From Anaeromyxobacter dehalogenans 2CP-C (GTDB taxonomy: Bacteria > Myxococcota > Myxococcia > Myxococcales > Anaeromyxobacteraceae): a stretch of DNA of 64,000 bases. A model generated the notes under the pieces. It had not been told where the DNA came from. It was given only the letters and a program-made list of their open reading frames with translations, and did no database searches. Location of the stretch: the NCBI RefSeq assembly GCF_000013385.1, contig NC_007760.1, forward strand, positions 2,605,001-2,669,000, given 5' to 3'. The translations under genes and the position numbers were made by a program. Below are positions 25,936 to 35,130 of this stretch, piece by piece; position 1 is the first letter of the stretch, and every line of letters begins with the position of its first letter.

Positions 25936-26721
25936 CTACCTTGAGAACCCGAGGTTGATGATGGGCGGGCCACCACCACCGAACTGCTTCAGCTTCGCGG
26001 CAAGTTCGCGCTCAAGCTGCTGAAGGCCTTCGCCGTTGGCGAGATACAAAAGCGTCCGGTGGTGACGCATGTCGAAGGGCACGTCATCGATGGTCTGAGC
26101 GATGGGGACCACGTGCTTGCCGAGCGTATGAGCGATGCCGGTCTCGTACATTACGTTCGGGTTCTTCCGACTGAAGTCCACGACTACGACCTGGGCCCGA
26201 AAGATCAAGCTGAAGATGTCCTGCACGATGACGCTGTCCTGCCACATGTCGTCCACCCGCATAGAGCGGAGCGAGTTGGCCGTGCATGCCCGCTTCATCG
26301 CCTCATAGACAGGCTTGAACTCTGGGCTGAACGGCATCATCACAGCGACAAGATCGGACTCGACGCTGCCGTCCGGAATCTGGAAGACGTTCGGCGCGAA
26401 GGTGATCTTGCGCTCGGAGGGCTTAGCGGAGACGTACTCAGTCTTCTCTTCGCCAGGGAACTTCTCGTTCAGGTACTCCTCGATCACGTCGAGGGCACGA
26501 ACGTCGCGGTCCGAGATTCGCCGAAGGACCGTCAGGACGTTTCCCTCGTAGTCCTCATCGTGCCAGGAGAGGCTACGTAGCAGCCGGTCGTGACCGGTGA
26601 TGATCTTCGACTGCCCCGAGAGCAGTCCGACTTCCTCCCAGTTTCCAGCGTTGAAGGTGGCAACGATGCGTGCGCGAAGCGCGATCAGTCGCTTCGCGAG
26701 GGCGAGAGGGTCTGTCATCAT
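25936..26721 (-). CDS. TIR/nucleoside-deoxyribosyltransferase-like putative defence effector
   Basis: 261 residues from ATG 26721. A helical N-terminal domain (about 1-95) contains [19 protein letters not shown]. The C-terminal Rossmann-like domain (about 120-245) has [48 protein letters not shown] (Glu193) and [10 protein letters not shown]. This order is typical of TIR/NDT-fold proteins that cut nucleotide cofactors or bind second messengers in anti-phage systems. The start has no clear RBS; upstream GTG or ATG codons (to 26805) remain possible. Placement before hsdM suggests a back-up effector or linked defence gene (inference). Confidence 0.72.
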   Translation of the reverse strand: MMTDPLALAKRLIALRARIVATFNAGNWEEVGLLSGQSKIITGHDRLLRSLSWHDEDYEGNVLTVLRRISDRDVRALDVIEEYLNEKFPGEEKTEYVSAKPSERKITFAPNVFQIPDGSVESDLVAVMMPFSPEFKPVYEAMKRACTANSLRSMRVDDMWQDSVIVQDIFSLIFRAQVVVVDFSRKNPNVMYETGIAHTLGKHVVPIAQTIDDVPFDMRHHRTLLYLANGEGLQQLERELAAKLKQFGGGGPPIINLGFSR

Positions 26722-27373
26722 GAAGTCGAATTCTGTCTCATCGCGACCCGCACTGCGAGCGCGGATTGACGGAGCCACATCGTGGGCCACCGTCGTCGCG
26801 CCCACGGGTGCACGGGCGGCGGCGATCGCGCAGCACCACGACCGTTAGGCCAAGGGCTGAATCAGACCTCTCGTCCGAATCGAGGTCCCCGGGCACGCGG
26901 GCGCGGTTCGGGGCCCAGGGGTGGGGTCGGCCGGAAACGGGCCACGTAGGGGGTGGCCCTGCCGTCATCCTGCCCTGCTCATCCCATGGTCCGTGACACC
27001 GAGTCACGGGGTGCCTGCCATGGCGCGCCCGCTGTGTAGAAGACCCTCCGAGCATCGCGGGTGATCGGCGCCCCGACGCCCGCGCCGAGGGCCAGGCATG
27101 GGCAACGGGTCAGCGCGGGACGTAGCGGTGGTGGCGTACGACGCAATGCAGGTGAGGTCTGGAGGAAGGAACTGGCCCACAGGCTCGCGGCCCTGGCCGG
27201 CGCTGGGTCGAGCGGAGCGGGGAAGCCGAGGAGTTGGCCGCCCTCCTGCGCAAGGGAGGGCGCCAGACGATCTAGGAGGCCGCTGGGCACGTCGGACAGG
27301 CGAGGCCGACGGGCTCGTCCGCGTAGCGCGCTCGCGCCGCTCCTGCGGGGCGCCAGGGCTCTCCTGCGCTGGC
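26722..27373. other. Intergenic, 652 bp, inside the element
   Basis: No gene is supported: the open frames here are GC-bias artefacts without RBS. The stretch contains the inverted repeat CCGTGAC-accga-GTCACGG at 26991-27009, a possible operator for the leftward effector/hsd operon. It also marks the change from the lower-GC restriction genes to the higher-GC half of the element. Confidence 0.35.
26991..27009. promoter_or_regulatory. Perfect 7-bp inverted repeat, possible operator
   Basis: CCGTGAC, five bases, GTCACGG. It lies 270 bp upstream of the TIR-like gene in otherwise featureless DNA. The binding protein is unknown. Confidence 0.35.
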
Positions 27374-27970
27374 TTACGCTGCGCCGCGCTTGAGGGCGAG
27401 CCGGGCCGTGCTCTCCTTGCACCCCACAACCTCGGCGGCCTTCCGCTGCGACATGCCCCCGGCGATGAGCGCGCGGAGCTTCTTGACCTCGACCGGCAGA
27501 AGCGCCCGCGGACGCCCGAGCTGTTTCCCCTCGCGGCGAGCGCGCGCGAGGCCCGCCTTCGTCCTGGCGATCAGGTTCGCCCGTTCCATCTCAGCCATCC
27601 ACCCGAAGATGCCGACGAGGAGCCCGCGAGTCTGCCCTGCGTCCTCGACCCACGACTCCCGCACTGAGAGGACGCGGCACCCGTAGCCGTCGAGCTTCGC
27701 GATTCGGTTGATGCACTCGCGCATGTCGCGGTCGAGTCGGTCGAGCGCGACCACGACTACGGCGCGGACGCGGCCCGTACGCGCATCTTCCATGAGGCGG
27801 TCGAGGACCGGGCGCTTCTTCTTCGCGGAGCCCTGCTCTTCGTAGAACACAGGCGCGAACCCCCTGGCCTCCGCGAGACGCGCGACGTCCGCGCGCTGGT
27901 TCTCGACGGTCTGGCGGCCGTCGATGGAAGAAACGCGCAGGTAGCAGGCGGCTTCGGGGCGACTGGCCAT
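27374..27970 (-). CDS. Small serine recombinase (resolvase/invertase family)
   Basis: 198 residues from ATG 27970 (a second ATG at 27994 would add eight). The catalytic motif is YLRVSSIDG with Ser14. Later come VVVVALDRLDRDMRECI and EMERANLIARTKAGLARAR, the conserved catalytic and E-helix segments. The C-terminal helix-turn-helix has GMSQRKAAEVVGCKESTARL. It is the length of Tn3-type resolvases and phage invertases. It is separate from the large recombinase at the right end and may resolve multimers of the excised circle, or be left from an older transposon. Confidence 0.9.
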   Translation of the reverse strand: MASRPEAACYLRVSSIDGRQTVENQRADVARLAEARGFAPVFYEEQGSAKKKRPVLDRLMEDARTGRVRAVVVVALDRLDRDMRECINRIAKLDGYGCRVLSVRESWVEDAGQTRGLLVGIFGWMAEMERANLIARTKAGLARARREGKQLGRPRALLPVEVKKLRALIAGGMSQRKAAEVVGCKESTARLALKRGAA

Positions 27971-29362
27971 GCGCGCATCATACGTCCGTTTCATGCGCGG
28001 GTCAACGCGCCGCCCCGGGGCCGCTGGTTTCGCACGGTTGCGCCGAGGGGTTGAGGGGACGTTTCCTGCGCACGCCGACGGGAACGTCGAACCGCAGGCC
28101 GCGAGCGCCGAGCGGACGCAGCGTCGAGGCGGCCCAGGGCGCCCGTCGGTCCCGGCGGCGCGCGGGCGGCAGAGCCCGGCGGCCGTCGACCCGGCGGCGC
28201 GAGGGCGCGAGGGCTCCGGCGGCCCGGCGGCGCCCGCGGCGCGAGGGTCCGGCGGCGCGGCGGCGTCTGCGGCGGGGAGTACGTCTTACGGGGGGTTCCC
28301 AGCCGCCCCAGAGGGCTGGCGTCGTATGACTCTTCCTGGTTAGACCTCTGACCATGTACCCTCGCACCTTTGGGGTATGCCTGGACGCGTCGCGGCACGC
28401 GAGCGGCCCGGGGGGCGGGGCGGGCGTGCGCGCGCTCGACCCCGAACCACCCCCGGAAGAGGGCTAACGAGTTGCAGCGACTGAGCGTCGAAGAATCGCT
28501 CTGGCGGGCTCCTAGGCGGTCGAGCGGGAGGCCGGGACGAGGGATTCCAGGGACTTGCGGACCGCGCGCCTGCAACGCACTTCGGACCGACGCACGGAAA
28601 CGCGTGATAGCGGCCAGTTTCAGATACGGGGGGGACACACACCGGCTTGATCGAACCCCGTGCGTCGCTCCTAGGGCCATTTCCGATCGTTCTAGGGGCA
28701 TTCCTGCGGCCGCCCGAGACCCCGCTTTCCGGGCCCGGCGGGCGCCGGGGGGTCGCGGAGCTGGCGGCCGAGCAGGCGGGAGGCTCCTGCCCGAAGGCCA
28801 CGGCCTGGAGCGGCGCACCGCGGGACCACGGCGCCGCCCGGTCCGGCTCGCGCGCGCGGCGATGGCCAAGGGCTGGAGGACCAGAGGGCCGCCTGGTCCT
28901 GGGGCGTCAGCCCTTGAGCCCCTGGCCTTCAGGCTTCGACCGAAGCGCCTTCGCATCCCCAGCGCCGAAGCACCCGAAGGCCCATCGGCCCTTTAACCCT
29001 TAGTTCTTTTAGTCTTTTCGCGCGCTCTATATGGCGCGAGCCGCGCGCTCCCCAGCCGCGCCTCGCCGCTATACCCCTAACGGACTACCACCCGCCCGTT
29101 CCGACGCGCGCCCTAGTAGGGGCGGGTCGAACGTCACTCGGTCCGCCGAACGGCGGTATAGAGAGAGGGCGCGAAGCAGACCCCGCCGCCGCTTCACCTG
29201 CGCGACCTGCCCGCCCCCTCGATCTCGACGCCCTCGGTCCCGAGGGCCACGCGCTCCCGCCCCGCCGCCCGGCCCCTCGGCCGCGCCACCTTCCCGACCC
29301 GGCGCCTTCCTGGCGCGCGGGTTCTCGTCGTTCAACCCACAGTCGAGTCGAGGAATCCCCCG
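27971..29362. other. Gene-poor 1.4-kb stretch of the element
   Basis: No frame here has both an RBS and protein-like composition. 28150-28270 is extremely GC-rich with imperfect short repeats of CGGCGGCGCGAGG type. 28058-28088 holds the near-perfect inverted repeat GACGTTTCC/GGGAACGTC, close to the resolvase gene and a possible resolution site. 28670-28705 contains two similar units, CTAGGGCCATTTCC and CTAGGGGCATTCC. 28990-29040 is locally T-rich with CTATAT, a possible promoter. It could hold a replication origin or res site; nothing decides this. Confidence 0.35.
28058..28088. repeat. Inverted repeat next to resolvase gene
   Basis: GACGTTTCC (28058-28066) and GGGAACGTC (28080-28088) are complementary at eight of nine bases around a 13-base spacer. 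They lie about 90 bp upstream of the resolvase start, where resolution sites of such enzymes are usually found. Confidence 0.35.
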
Positions 29363-30187
29363 ATGTCCCAGAAGACCGAGAAGCAGCACGTCCCGAACGT
29401 CAACGAGGCCGAGGCCGCCGCGCAGCGCGCCAGCACGGAGGCCCGCGCGGCCGCCGAGCGCGTCGCCGCCCTCCGTGCCGCCCTGGCCCACGCCGAGACG
29501 CACCCGCTGGACTTCAGCGACGGCGAGACCTACGCGAGCGAGGTCGCGAGACTCCGCTACGACCTCGCCAAGGCGGCCGACACGGCGAACCGGGCGCAGG
29601 CCGCGCGAGAGGCCGCCGCCGAGGCCTTGCAGGCCGCCAAGGACGAGCAGGCCCTGAGCGACGCACCGCGCCTGGAACAGGAGGCCGAGGCCGCGCGCGC
29701 GCAGTTCGTCAAGATCGCCCAGGAGTGCGCCGCCAGCCTCGCCGCGACGCTCGCTTGCGCGGTCCTGGCTCACGAAGCGCTGCACGCCAACCGCGCCGAG
29801 CTGCGCGCCGCGGGCCACGTCCCCGAGGGCGACGCGCGCACGTCGATGGGTTTCGCGTGGCTGGGCCTGCTCGACAAACGCCCCGGCGCCGTCGGCGCGT
29901 TGGCCACGGCCACTAACGTCCTCGCGTGGGTGGAGGCTGCGCCCGTGCGCGAGGCCGAGGAGAAGGAATTCCAGCGTCGCCGCGCCCTGGAGCGCGAGCG
30001 CGCTGCGCTGGCGGGGCATCTCGGACCGGAGGCCAAGGCCGAGGCCGAGGCTCGCCGTGCTGCCGACATCAAGCGCATGAGCGACACCAGGGGCGGCGGC
30101 GCGTTCCTGGGCGTGCGCGGCTCCGTCGCCGAGAAGGAGCTGGCGGTCTACCGCGCCAACGCCTCGCTGAACGGGAAGGGCGAGTGA
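29363..30187 (+). CDS. Unknown Ala/Glu-rich coiled-coil protein
   Basis: 274 residues from ATG 29363, with GAGGAATCCCCCG upstream. The first 120 residues are nearly all charged heptads (AERVAALRAALAHAETH, LEQEAEAARAQF), a strong coiled-coil pattern. The middle is more hydrophobic (ASLAATLACAVLAHEALHAN, about 128-147). A charged tail ends in RGSVAEKELAVYRANAS. No known domain was recognised. It opens an operon of four overlapping or closely spaced genes. Possible roles range from structural scaffold to partition; none is supported by a motif. Confidence 0.65.
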   Translation: MSQKTEKQHVPNVNEAEAAAQRASTEARAAAERVAALRAALAHAETHPLDFSDGETYASEVARLRYDLAKAADTANRAQAAREAAAEALQAAKDEQALSDAPRLEQEAEAARAQFVKIAQECAASLAATLACAVLAHEALHANRAELRAAGHVPEGDARTSMGFAWLGLLDKRPGAVGALATATNVLAWVEAAPVREAEEKEFQRRRALERERAALAGHLGPEAKAEAEARRAADIKRMSDTRGGGAFLGVRGSVAEKELAVYRANASLNGKGE

Positions 30188-30711
30188 TGCGCCCCGGCGA
30201 CGAAACGAAGGGCACGAAGCCTGCGAGGCGGAAGCGCGTCACGCTCTCGGACCGCCTCCACGACATCGCCCGGCGCGAGGAAGCCGTGGAGCGCGTCGCG
30301 GCGAACCTCGCTCAGCGCGCCGAGCGCCTGCGCCAGCGCGCCGAGGAGCTGGCCCGCGGAGCTGACGCGGTCATGGGCGACGTGGAGCGCGACATCGAAC
30401 GGCGCGCGGCCGAGGCACGCGAGAAGGCCAAGGCCGCCTCGATGTTCACGGAGCAGCACGCCGAGGTCGCCGACCGACTCGCGAAGGGGCTCCCCGCGTT
30501 CGACGGCGCGCCCCGCCCCACGGCGCGCGAGACCACCGCGGCTCTGCAGTTGCTCGCGTCGCTCGACGCGAAGGCCCGTGAGCGCGAGGCGAAGGGCGGC
30601 GGCACCATCATACTTCTGGTGAAAGACCCCTTCGGCGACGGCGAGGTGAAGCTGCAGGCGGACCGCGCTGCCGTCGAGCGCCAGCGCACGGGGCGGGAGG
30701 ACGGCGAGTGA
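30187..30711 (+). CDS. Unknown coiled-coil protein
   Basis: 174 residues. Its ATG overlaps the previous stop by one base (TGATG), so translation is coupled. A basic start (KPARRKRVTLSDRLHDIARR) leads to a long helix with repeated AQRAERLRQRAEEL units (about 30-95), then a more globular end with GGGTIILLVKDPFGDGEVKL. It resembles its neighbour in composition but not in sequence. No family was recognised. Confidence 0.62.
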   Translation: MRPGDETKGTKPARRKRVTLSDRLHDIARREEAVERVAANLAQRAERLRQRAEELARGADAVMGDVERDIERRAAEAREKAKAASMFTEQHAEVADRLAKGLPAFDGAPRPTARETTAALQLLASLDAKAREREAKGGGTIILLVKDPFGDGEVKLQADRAAVERQRTGREDGE

Positions 30712-31085
30712 CGCGCGACGAGTTGCGAGCGGCGACCGCGCGCAGATTCCCCGTGCGCCTACCGTTCCCCGAGGCGCTGCACTCGACCGACGCCCGCATC
30801 AGCCCCGGCGCGCGGCTTCTGCGCTACGTGGCCGACGTGTTGGACGAGGAACGGCTCCACCCCGACGACGTCATGCTCGCGCGCGCCGACTATCACCGGC
30901 TCATGCGCGAGGTGGCCCGCTGGCTCCGTCGCCGAGGCGTGAGGCGCGCCGACCTGCTTGCAGCCTGCACGGCTTGGAGTGCGGCGTGCGGGCCGCTGGA
31001 AGACAGGCGGGGCGTGGTGCCGAAGGGGACGATCTACGTGAGGGCTGAAACCAACCGAGCACATCAAGGAGTTGACAATGGGTGA
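30708..31085 (+). CDS. Unknown 125-residue protein
   Basis: Starts at GTG 30708, overlapping the previous stop by 4 bp (GTGA). It is a basic, helical protein with ARLLRYVADVLDEERLHPDD and MREVARWLRRRGVRRADLLA in the middle. The last residues overlap the start of the next gene. Coupling and codon usage support a real gene; function is unknown. Confidence 0.6.
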   Translation: MTRDELRAATARRFPVRLPFPEALHSTDARISPGARLLRYVADVLDEERLHPDDVMLARADYHRLMREVARWLRRRGVRRADLLAACTAWSAACGPLEDRRGVVPKGTIYVRAETNRAHQGVDNG

Positions 31086-31338
31086 CGCAGACTGGGAGTG
31101 GACGCAGGAGGAGGTCGCGGCCCTCGCGGCGACGAAGCCGGAATTCGTCGCGGACGTGAACGGGCGCAAGGTGCCGACCATGGACAAGGCGGACATCCTC
31201 GCCCTGGCGGCTCGCTACCCGTCGATGCGCCTGAACAAGGCGGTGCCGTCCGCCGAGGCCCGCGCGAACGCAGCCGCGCAGGACGCCGAGCGCGACGCGG
31301 CGCTTCGGGCCCGCTACCCGTCCATGTTCAAGCCCTGA
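31078..31338 (+). CDS. Unknown 86-residue protein, last gene of the operon
   Basis: ATG 31078 has AAGGAG six bases upstream and overlaps the previous gene by 8 bp. The protein is acidic and Ala-rich. The motif ARYPSM occurs twice, near residue 42 and as the C-terminus RARYPSMFKP, so a short peptide unit is repeated. A strong terminator follows 27 bp after the stop. Function unknown. Confidence 0.6.
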   Translation: MGDADWEWTQEEVAALAATKPEFVADVNGRKVPTMDKADILALAARYPSMRLNKAVPSAEARANAAAQDAERDAALRARYPSMFKP

Positions 31339-31364
31339 GACCGGCCCCAAGACCCGCAGGTTCC

Positions 31365-31407
31365 GAGGCCCCGGCGTCCAGCGCGCGCCGGGGCCTCTGT
31401 CGTTTTT
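31365..31407 (+). terminator. Rho-independent terminator
   Basis: GAGGCCCCGGCG (31365-31376) and CGCCGGGGCCTC (31386-31397) form a perfect 12-bp stem with a nine-base loop, followed by TGTCGTTTTT. It ends the operon of unknown genes and isolates the recombinase cassette. Confidence 0.9.
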
Positions 31408-31425
31408 CGGCGGCCCGGTCGTGTG

Positions 31426-31453
31426 TGAGACCTTCCTGCACGTAACGGTCTCA
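31426..31453 (+). promoter_or_regulatory. Inverted repeat overlapping start of recombinase cassette
   Basis: TGAGACC (31426-31432) and GGTCTCA (31447-31453) are perfect 7-bp arms around 14 bases. The right arm includes the A of the first start codon. No Shine-Dalgarno sequence is visible, so this site may control both transcription and translation of the cassette. Confidence 0.5.
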
Positions 31454-31596
31454 TGCGCCGCGTCGCCGCCGCCCAGCTCGCCCTGCCGCTCTGGTTCCCG
31501 CCGGTCCAGCTCGCCCTGCCGTTGAAGGCGCGCAAGCCGCGCCCGCAGAAGGTCGCGGTGCGCGTGCCGCCGCGGGTCTCCAGGCCGAAGCCGTGA
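31453..31596 (+). CDS. 47-residue basic protein with two putative beta-clamp-binding motifs
   Basis: Not a shadow: its stop overlaps the next gene's start (GTGA) and that gene in turn overlaps the recombinase (ATGA). The hexapeptide QLALPL occurs twice, at residues 8-13 and 19-24, followed by a basic Pro-rich tail (KARKPRPQKVAVRVPPR). QL-x-LPL is the known form of the short motif by which polymerases and repair proteins dock on the bacterial DNA sliding clamp. Two copies in so short a protein suggest a clamp-binding peptide that recruits or blocks replication factors (inference). Confidence 0.55.
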   Translation: MRRVAAAQLALPLWFPPVQLALPLKARKPRPQKVAVRVPPRVSRPKP

Positions 31597-31756
31597 AGGC
31601 CCTGGCCCCCGAGCCGGACGTGGAGGTGGTCGGCGAGCCTCCCGAGCCCGAGGCCCTGCGCCTCTTCTGGCGCGCGTTCGCAAGCATCGCGGCGGACCTC
31701 CTAGACGAGGACGATCTCGGCAGCGATGATCAGGGCGCCAAGGAGGCCGCCGCCCG

Positions 31757-31760
<4 letters not shown>
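31593..31760 (+). CDS. 55-residue acidic protein coupled to the recombinase gene
   Basis: Starts at GTG 31593, overlapping the 47-residue gene by 4 bp, and stops at 31760, overlapping the recombinase ATG by 4 bp. The product is acidic, with one helix (ALRLFWRAFASIAADLLDED). Small genes of this kind are often found directly before serine recombinase genes in other genomes (recalled). A role as regulator or directionality partner is possible but not shown. Confidence 0.55.
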
Positions 31761-33413
<1,653 letters not shown>

Positions 33414-33440
33414 GGTGGGAAAGTGTCGAAGCGAGGCGGG

Positions 33441-33469
33441 TTTCTACAGTCCGGGCCGGTTTCGGTCAA
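33441..33469 (-). promoter_or_regulatory. Promoter of tRNA-fMet
   Basis: Read leftward: TTGACC (33469-33464), a 17-base spacer, and TAGAAA (33446-33441), 30 bases before the tRNA. It is a near-consensus housekeeping promoter with ideal spacing. Confidence 0.8.
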
Positions 33470-33520
33470 GACCTTTTCGCACCGCGCCGAAATGCGTTCG
33501 GAGGGGCCTCGCCGGCGGCC

Positions 33521-34363
33521 TCACCCTCCCGCTCTCCGCAGCACGGCGCCGGGCACCAGGAACAGCGCGGCGAGCGCCACCATGGTCGCGCCGGTGGGGA
33601 TCTCCCAGGCCCACGACAGCACGTAGCCGCCGCCCGCCGCCAGGACGCCGAGGCCGGCGGCGACGGCGAACGCGGGGCGGAACCCGACCTTGAGCAGCAG
33701 CGCGGCCGCGGCGGGCAGGGTCAGGAACGCGAACACGGGCAGCGCGCCGAGCGCCCGCGCGGTGACGGGGATCGCCAGCCCGATCGTCAGGAACAGCAGG
33801 GCGTCCCACAGCTTCACCCGCAGCCCGAGCGCCTGGGCGGTCTCGGGGTCGAACGACGCGAACGCGAGCTCCTTCGCGAACACGAGGTGCACGGCGGTGC
33901 AGACGGCGGCCACCACCACGATCACGGCGAGGTCGCCGGCGGGCACGGCCACGGCGTTGCCGAACACCATGCCGCCGAGGTCGTGGGCGGCGTGCACGAG
34001 CTGGCTCACCCCGAGGACCACCAGCGCGGACGCGGTGACCCAGGCGGCGCCGACGGTCGCCTCGGCGGGCAGCCGCCGCGGCCGGAGCGCGCCGAGCACG
34101 AGCGCGCCGGCGACCGAGAACAGGATCGCGACGGCGAGCTGCTCGGTGGCGTGCTCGGTCTCGATGTGCACCCGCTCCTCGACGAGCAGCGTGAGCACGA
34201 GCCCGAGGGTGGACACCTGCGTGAGCGCGGCGGACACGAACACGGTCCGCCGCAGCACCACGTACACGCCGAGCGCGCCGAGCAGCGCGCCGGCCACGAT
34301 CGACGCCGCGAGGGGCACCTCCCAGATCTCGCGCGCCGACAGGAACGTCTCGAACGCGCTCAC
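33521..34363 (-). CDS. Metal ABC transporter permease (ZnuB/MntB family)
   Basis: 280 residues from GTG 34363, with about eight hydrophobic segments. The N-terminal pattern PLAASIVAGALLGALGVYVV, the cytoplasmic FDPETAQALGLRVKLWDALL and ALPVFAFLTLPAAAALLL are hallmarks of the ABC-3 permease family for zinc or manganese. The GTG start overlaps the stop of the ATPase gene by 4 bp. It is the third gene of a three-gene importer, and the last before tRNA-fMet. The metal cannot be decided from this subunit. Confidence 0.92.
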   Translation of the reverse strand: MSAFETFLSAREIWEVPLAASIVAGALLGALGVYVVLRRTVFVSAALTQVSTLGLVLTLLVEERVHIETEHATEQLAVAILFSVAGALVLGALRPRRLPAEATVGAAWVTASALVVLGVSQLVHAAHDLGGMVFGNAVAVPAGDLAVIVVVAAVCTAVHLVFAKELAFASFDPETAQALGLRVKLWDALLFLTIGLAIPVTARALGALPVFAFLTLPAAAALLLKVGFRPAFAVAAGLGVLAAGGGYVLSWAWEIPTGATMVALAALFLVPGAVLRRAGG

Positions 34364-35130
34364 CGCCGCACCTGCCCGTTCACGGGGTACACGAGGCGCC
34401 GCCCGTCGAGCTCGCGCACCGCCACGGGCCGGCCGTAGAGCGCCCCGAGCGCCTCGGGCCGCAGCATCTGCTCGACGGACCCGACGCGGAACAGCGCCTG
34501 GTCCTTGTCCACGAACGCGAGCGACCGCGCGTAGTTCGCGACGGCCTCGAGCCGGTGCGACACCATCACGATCGCGATCCGAACGCCCTCGTGCAGGTCG
34601 CGGAGGAGATCCATCGTGGCGAGCTCGGCGGACGGGTCCATCCCGTTGGTGGGCTCGTCCACCACGAGCAGCGTGGGCTCGGCGGCGAGCGCCCGCGCGA
34701 TGAGCGTGCGCTGGCGCTGCCCGCCGGACAGCTCGCCGTAGGCGCTCCCGGCGAGCGCCTCGATCCCGACGAGCGCGAGCGCGGCCCGCACCGCCTCGTG
34801 ATCGGCGGGGCCGGGGCGGCGCCCGGGCCCGAGCGCGGGGACCCGGCCCATCAGCACCACTTCTCCCGCGGTGAACGGCCACACGGGATCGACGTGGTCG
34901 CGCTGGGGGACGTAGCCGACGCGCACGCCGGGTCGCAGCGTTCGGCGCCCGGCGAGCAGCGGGAGCGCCCCGAGGAGCGAGCGCACCAGGGTGGTCTTGC
35001 CGCCGCCGTTCGGGCCGACGACGGCCAGGAAGTCCCCGGCCTCGACGGCGAGGTCCACGCGCTCGAGGATGGGGCGCCGGCCGTAGCCGACGGTCGCGCC
35101 CTCGAGCGCGACGAGGGGGCCTGGGCTCAC
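34360..35130 (-). CDS. Metal ABC transporter ATP-binding protein (ZnuC/MntB-type)
   Basis: 256 residues from GTG 35130. Walker A is GPNGGGKTT (about 38-46), the Q-loop is in YVPQRDHVDP, the ABC signature LSGGQRQRTLIARAL is near 135, Walker B is LLVVDEPTNGMDP and the switch His is in VMVSHRLEA. It energises metal import with the adjacent permease and binding protein. It overlaps both neighbours by GTGA, so all three are translationally coupled. Confidence 0.94.
   Translation of the reverse strand: MSPGPLVALEGATVGYGRRPILERVDLAVEAGDFLAVVGPNGGGKTTLVRSLLGALPLLAGRRTLRPGVRVGYVPQRDHVDPVWPFTAGEVVLMGRVPALGPGRRPGPADHEAVRAALALVGIEALAGSAYGELSGGQRQRTLIARALAAEPTLLVVDEPTNGMDPSAELATMDLLRDLHEGVRIAIVMVSHRLEAVANYARSLAFVDKDQALFRVGSVEQMLRPEALGALYGRPVAVRELDGRRLVYPVNGQVRR

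Noticed and set aside
26979-27422. Possible genes in the gap between the TIR-like gene and the resolvase
   Set aside because: Frames on both strands lack RBS and show only GC-driven composition; the 3' part overlaps the resolvase.
28150-28270. CRISPR-like or tandem array suspected from GC-rich repetition
   Set aside because: Units are irregular in length and sequence, with no constant spacer size and no cas genes nearby.
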